DNA of 64,000 bases from Bradyrhizobiaceae bacterium PARB1 (lineage in GTDB: Bacteria; Pseudomonadota; Alphaproteobacteria; Rhizobiales; Xanthobacteraceae): NCBI GenBank assembly GCA_002256345.1, contig NKIY01000009.1, positions 124,001-188,000 on the forward strand, given 5' to 3'. Positions 60,841 through 64,000 of this stretch are shown here, in pieces. The notes under the pieces were generated by a model, which was not told the origin of the DNA, ran no database searches, and worked only from the letters and a program-made list of their open reading frames with translations. Position 1 is the first letter of the stretch. Every line of letters starts with the position of its first letter. The translations under genes and the position numbers were made by a program.

Positions 60841-61386
60841 TTATTGGCAGAGCTGTCGCTGCCCACCTTCGCCGCGGAACCATGTGCCGGGCTGACAGAC
60901 AAAATTGTTGCGACGGGCATAGGCGTCGCGCGCATCGTAGCGATCGACCGGCCCGTTATAATAGGCGTAGCTGTTGTCCCATGTACCGCTGCCCCACGTA
61001 CCGCTCTGGATGTTGGAGCGCATGTTGTCCCACGGACGGCTGTTATCCCACGGAGCGTTGTTGTTCCATGGACGGAATGGTGCAGTTGCGATCGCTCCTG
61101 CTGTGTCTACCGCTGCGCCGGCAAGCCCGAACGCGCCGCCTACAGCGCCGGCCGCGACGTCCGTCGGCCAGAAACCGGTGTCCGAGCGGCGCATATCATT
61201 CCGATAGCCTCGGTCGCGATAGCCTTGGTCGTAATAGCGTTGACCGACATAACCATTGTCGCTCATCTGCGTGCTGTAACCGGATTGAACCTTGGCATGA
61301 TGCTTGGCGCGATCCTTTGCGAGAACCGGGGTTGCAATCAAACCGGCCACAACAGCGCTAGCTGTCAAAAGCGTCGTGGTCTTCAT
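60841..61386 (-). CDS. Exported Tyr/Asn/Gly-rich hypothetical protein
   Basis: 181 residues. Signal peptide MKTTTLLTASAVVAGLIATP, cleaved after VLA. The mature part has repeated YRDRGYRNDMRRSD-like units, a hydrophobic stretch DVAAGAVGGAFGLAGAAVDT and repeated PWNNNAPWDNSRPWDN segments, with two cysteines near the end (FVCQPGTWFRGEGGQRQLCQ). Low-complexity and probably surface- or periplasm-located; no known domain. Ends in a hairpin terminator. Confidence 0.7.
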   Translation of the reverse strand: MKTTTLLTASAVVAGLIATPVLAKDRAKHHAKVQSGYSTQMSDNGYVGQRYYDQGYRDRGYRNDMRRSDTGFWPTDVAAGAVGGAFGLAGAAVDTAGAIATAPFRPWNNNAPWDNSRPWDNMRSNIQSGTWGSGTWDNSYAYYNGPVDRYDARDAYARRNNFVCQPGTWFRGEGGQRQLCQ

Positions 61387-61575
61387 GTGGCTTCTCCATC
61401 GTTATAATGATGCCAGAGCCAACACCTGATGATGGCGGCTGTTCCTGTTGTCGGACGACTGCGTTTCAAAGGAATGTGAGGCCGAGAAGCCGCCGAATGC
61501 GCGCGGCAACAAGTAGTGGCGACCCGTGTCGGGCTCTGATATGGAACGGGCCGGTGGCCCATCAGCCACTCGAGC

Positions 61576-61652
<77 letters not shown>

Positions 61653-61724
61653 GTTCGTTCCGGCCGATTAACCCTGCATTGCGAGAAGCGCCGCGTTGGC
61701 GCGAGCTTGCAATATGACCGCGCG

Positions 61725-62075
61725 ATGTTTCGAAAAATTGTTCTCATTCTGGCCTGGGCGATACTTTTGGCCATTGTTTTTGCAACTCTGTCGCCGATCG
61801 GGCTGCGGCCGCATGCCGGCAATGTCGGCTCCGAGCGGTTTTTGGCGTTCGCTGCTGTTGGCCTGTTATTCGGGGTGGCTTACCCACGCCATTTGTGGCT
61901 GGTGGCGCTCATGGTTAGCGGCGTTGCTGTGGGCCTCGAAGTGCTCCAGCACCTGACACCCGACCGTCACGGCCGAATTCCTGATGCGCTCGAGAAACTG
62001 GCCGGCGGTTTTGCTGGCGCGGGCCTCGCTTACGTCTTTAGCGGGACGATGAGAAAAATCTCATCATCAGGTTGA
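61725..62075 (+). CDS. VanZ-like membrane protein
   Basis: 116-residue membrane protein with hydrophobic helices KIVLILAWAILLAIVFATLS, FLAFAAVGLLFGVAYPRHLW, LVALMVSGVAVGLEVLQHLT and a last helix. PDRHGRIPDALEKLAGG after the third helix fits the VanZ-like pattern. ATG at 61725 preferred to a TTG at 61707. It directly follows the tRNA gene. Function unknown; VanZ proteins are linked to cell-wall stress in some species. Confidence 0.8.
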   Translation: MFRKIVLILAWAILLAIVFATLSPIGLRPHAGNVGSERFLAFAAVGLLFGVAYPRHLWLVALMVSGVAVGLEVLQHLTPDRHGRIPDALEKLAGGFAGAGLAYVFSGTMRKISSSG

Positions 62076-62437
62076 TGTTTCGCGCTGCTTAGGTCCGGCT
62101 CGCGAATCAGCGCCTGCGCAAGACACGAAATGCCGCGCCTATACCCGCGGTTCAGTCGATGGCTACATGAGTTGAATGCGGTTTAGGTAAAATAAAACCG
62201 TCTCCGGTCGGCGCGTGCTGATCAATCTGGGTAACGCACTGAAAATCGTGTGAAAATGCTTGGCAGCGGAAGCGGATCGATACACCTTGAGAGGGTGCAG
62301 TATCGAGCGCTTGCAACCTTCCCCTTCAGGCGGCGCTGCCAAACTCTGCGCGTTGATGGCTGTGTCCTTCGGTGAGTCGAACGAAGAGCGTTGCGTTGGT
62401 GCGGCAACGATTGCGGCTGAGTTCGAAGGAGATGTCG
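62076..62437. other. 362-bp gene-free region before the LysR gene
   Basis: A+T-rich around 62190-62260 and probably holds the LysR gene promoter. No gene, RNA or repeat recognised. Confidence 0.5.
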
Positions 62438-63301
62438 ATGCATCGCAGGTATCAAGGTTCCAGCATTCCTACCGAGATCATGCGGTCGGTCGTCGGAATT
62501 TCCGAAACGGGCAGCATCACGAAGGCGGCCAAGGTCCTCGGTCTCAGCCAGCCGGCCATCAGCTCGCAGATCAAACGTATCGAACATGTGGTCGGCGGCA
62601 GCATCTTCCAGAAATCGGCGAATGGATCGGCGGCGACCGAACTCGGCAAGCTGGTTCTGATCCAGGCGAAGAAAATCCTCGAAGCCAATGATCAGTTACT
62701 GATGCTTCGTGGCGGCGCGCCGGACGATACGCCGATCAGGATCGGTTTGAGCAACATCTATTCCCGGCGCATGATGGAGGTGTTCAGCAAGGCCGAGATG
62801 ACGAACATCTCCATCTATGCGGACAACTCCGCCGAGATCGCGAAGTGCCTGATCGATGGTTTCGTCGATATCGGTATCTATCTCAGCCTCAGCGACACGC
62901 CGCCGGACCCGATGGTCGAGGTCGTCGATCAGCGCGACGACGAGGTGGCTTGGGTGCGTTCGAAGGATTTCACGCTCAGTCCCGGCGCTCCGATCCCGTT
63001 GCTCACCTGGCCGGGCCAGATCATGCACGAACTCATGGTGCACGCGCTCGAGCGCAAGGGAATGATTTACCGGATCGCATTTTCGAGCCCTGATTTTCAC
63101 ACCCGCATCGAGGCGGCGAAAGCCGGTATCGGGCTCACGGTGCTGCCGAAGCGGCTGGTTCCATCATCGTTGATGATCGCCAATGAGTATTATCTTCCGA
63201 CATGTGCCACACCACGTATGTTGCTTTGCGCACGCAACGACGGCGGGGTGAAGAGTACCAAGTTACTCGAGACGTTGCGGTCTCGCTTCAACAATATCTG
63301 A
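62438..63301 (+). CDS. LysR-family transcriptional regulator
   Basis: 287 residues. AAGGAG lies seven bases before the ATG at 62438. The N-terminal helix-turn-helix (SSIPTEIMRSVVGISETGSI, TKAAKVLGLSQPAISSQIKR) is followed by a LysR substrate-binding domain (IRIGLSNIYSRRMMEVFSKA, DGFVDIGIYLSL, FSSPDFHTRIEAAKAGIGLT, VLPKRLVPSSL). No divergent partner gene is beside it, so its target cannot be guessed. It lies just before a Tad pilus locus. Confidence 0.9.
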   Translation: MHRRYQGSSIPTEIMRSVVGISETGSITKAAKVLGLSQPAISSQIKRIEHVVGGSIFQKSANGSAATELGKLVLIQAKKILEANDQLLMLRGGAPDDTPIRIGLSNIYSRRMMEVFSKAEMTNISIYADNSAEIAKCLIDGFVDIGIYLSLSDTPPDPMVEVVDQRDDEVAWVRSKDFTLSPGAPIPLLTWPGQIMHELMVHALERKGMIYRIAFSSPDFHTRIEAAKAGIGLTVLPKRLVPSSLMIANEYYLPTCATPRMLLCARNDGGVKSTKLLETLRSRFNNI

Positions 63302-63451
63302 CGGAACCCGTCGCGACGTGATGAAATTGATGACGTCATTAGTTTCAATGCAGCTATCGCGAGCTATCCCTGCATTCGAGATGATCGCCATCCGATTGTG
63401 GTAATAGAAGTTGTATAGGTAGTATTCACTCGCCCTTGCGAAGCTCGCATC

Positions 63452-63889
63452 ATGTCGAGATTCGCCATCAAAGGTCTGAAGACATTCTCATCGTGCCGGC
63501 ACGGCTCAAGTGCCGTCGAATTCGCGATGCTGCTTCCCTTGTTCCTGACGATCGTGTTCGGCATCGTCGTGTTCGGATCGTATCTCGCGGTCATTCATGG
63601 CGTACAGCAACTCGCTGCTGAAGCTGCGCGCTCGTCGGTGGCAGGCATGACCGAGACCGAGCGAAGTTCGCTCGCCTCGACCTATGTCACCAACAATGCT
63701 GCGACTTATCCGTTGATCGATCCGACGAAGCTGACGACCGCTGCAGCGACGTCGCCATCGAATGTAAATGTGTTCGTCGTCACTGTGAATTACGACGCCT
63801 CGGCGATGTTCATCTACACGCTGCCATTCGTGCCGAAGCCGGCCACGCTGATCGCGCGCTCGGCTTCAATTCCGTATGGAGGCTTCTGA
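63452..63889 (+). CDS. TadE/TadG-family pilus assembly protein
   Basis: 145 residues. N-terminal segment CRHGSSAVEFAMLLPLFLTI followed by VFGIVVFGSYLAVIHGVQQL is the TadE-like prepilin-type transmembrane motif (G-x-x-AVEFA). The rest is a short periplasmic domain (YVTNNAATYPLIDPTKLTTA onward). TadE and TadG are minor components of Flp/Tad pili. The following gene begins 2 bp later, making an operon. Confidence 0.92.
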   Translation: MSRFAIKGLKTFSSCRHGSSAVEFAMLLPLFLTIVFGIVVFGSYLAVIHGVQQLAAEAARSSVAGMTETERSSLASTYVTNNAATYPLIDPTKLTTAAATSPSNVNVFVVTVNYDASAMFIYTLPFVPKPATLIARSASIPYGGF

Positions 63890-63891
63890 TC

Positions 63892-64000
63892 GTGGCGTCG
63901 CTCATGAACCTCGTTCGCCGCTTCGCTGCCGATCAGCGCGGCAATTTCGCCCTGATGTCCGTCGGCGGGATGACGCTGGCCGTCTGCTGTGCGGCGCTCG
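63892..64000 (+). CDS. TadG-like pilus assembly protein, 3' end cut off
   Basis: Starts at GTG 63892 (ATG 63904 alternative) and runs off the window edge; reads VASLMNLVRRFAADQRGNFA, then LMSVGGMTLAVCCAAL. The DQRGNFALMS pattern before a hydrophobic stretch is the TadG/TadE-type N-terminus. Only about 36 residues are visible, so domain content is unknown. Part of the same operon as the previous gene. Confidence 0.8.
   Translation, partial: MASLMNLVRRFAADQRGNFALMSVGGMTLAVCCAAL

Overview
This is a GC-rich chromosomal stretch from an alphaproteobacterium, most likely of the Bradyrhizobium / Rhodopseudomonas / Tardiphaga group. The evidence is the fds-type formate dehydrogenase operon, aerobic CobS/CobT cobaltochelatase genes, CarD, EcfG-type stress promoters (GGAAC-N16/17-CGTT), and many short inverted-repeat elements in the gaps between genes, a style I associate with this family. 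No rRNA genes, CRISPR arrays, complete insertion sequences or prophage are visible. There is one tRNA gene (Arg, CCU anticodon).

Layout. 1-4606: end of an NAD-dependent formate dehydrogenase operon (fdsB partial, fdsA, fdhD, fdsD). 4732-8550: LysR regulator divergent from an orphan Bug/TctC solute receptor, then a large AidB-like acyl-CoA dehydrogenase. 8657-11594: BolA, a J-domain protein and an L,D-transpeptidase lipoprotein. 11640-12971: rearranged segment with a DUF559 nuclease gene inside 43-bp perfect inverted repeats, a junction of duplicated secA and transpeptidase 3' ends, and mgtC. 13162-24880: secA, a parvulin PPIase, an SDR, a GlxA-type regulator, accA, dedA, and cobS-GNAT-cobT. 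25004-31572: a phytase-like esterase, a GGDEF-EAL protein, two half-genes meeting at one junction, a PepSY protein, small proteins and a cold-shock protein. 31907-36231: a second PepSY paralogue, a RelE/HigB-HigA-like toxin-antitoxin pair, then an AT-richer two-gene module of a DUF4297/Cap4-like nuclease and a Rad50/SMC-like ATPase. 36372-46642: rpmB, a DUF3108 protein, a Suv3-like helicase, an S4 protein, fdxA, carD with a long basic tail, an M48 protease and a secreted SNase-like protein. 46841-56205: acyl-CoA catabolism cluster (substrate-binding protein, two enoyl-CoA hydratases, VOC protein, acyl-CoA ligase, two acyl-CoA dehydrogenases, SDR). 56250-64000: stress membrane proteins, a PanE-like reductase, small secreted proteins, tRNA-Arg, VanZ-like protein, LysR regulator and the start of a TadE/TadG pilus locus.

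How the genes work together. The fds genes encode a soluble molybdenum formate dehydrogenase with its sulfur-transfer maturation factor. The 46.8-56.2 kb cluster looks like an uptake-activation-beta-oxidation route for an unidentified carboxylic acid. Three transcription units (both PepSY genes and the yidB-like/glsB-like pair) carry EcfG-type promoters and are probably part of the general stress response.

Most notable: the nuclease-ATPase pair at 33379-36231 is the best candidate for an undescribed or poorly described defence system. The DUF559 inverted-repeat unit, the tandem-duplication scar beside it, and the shared stress promoters on the duplicated PepSY genes are the other observations most worth checking.
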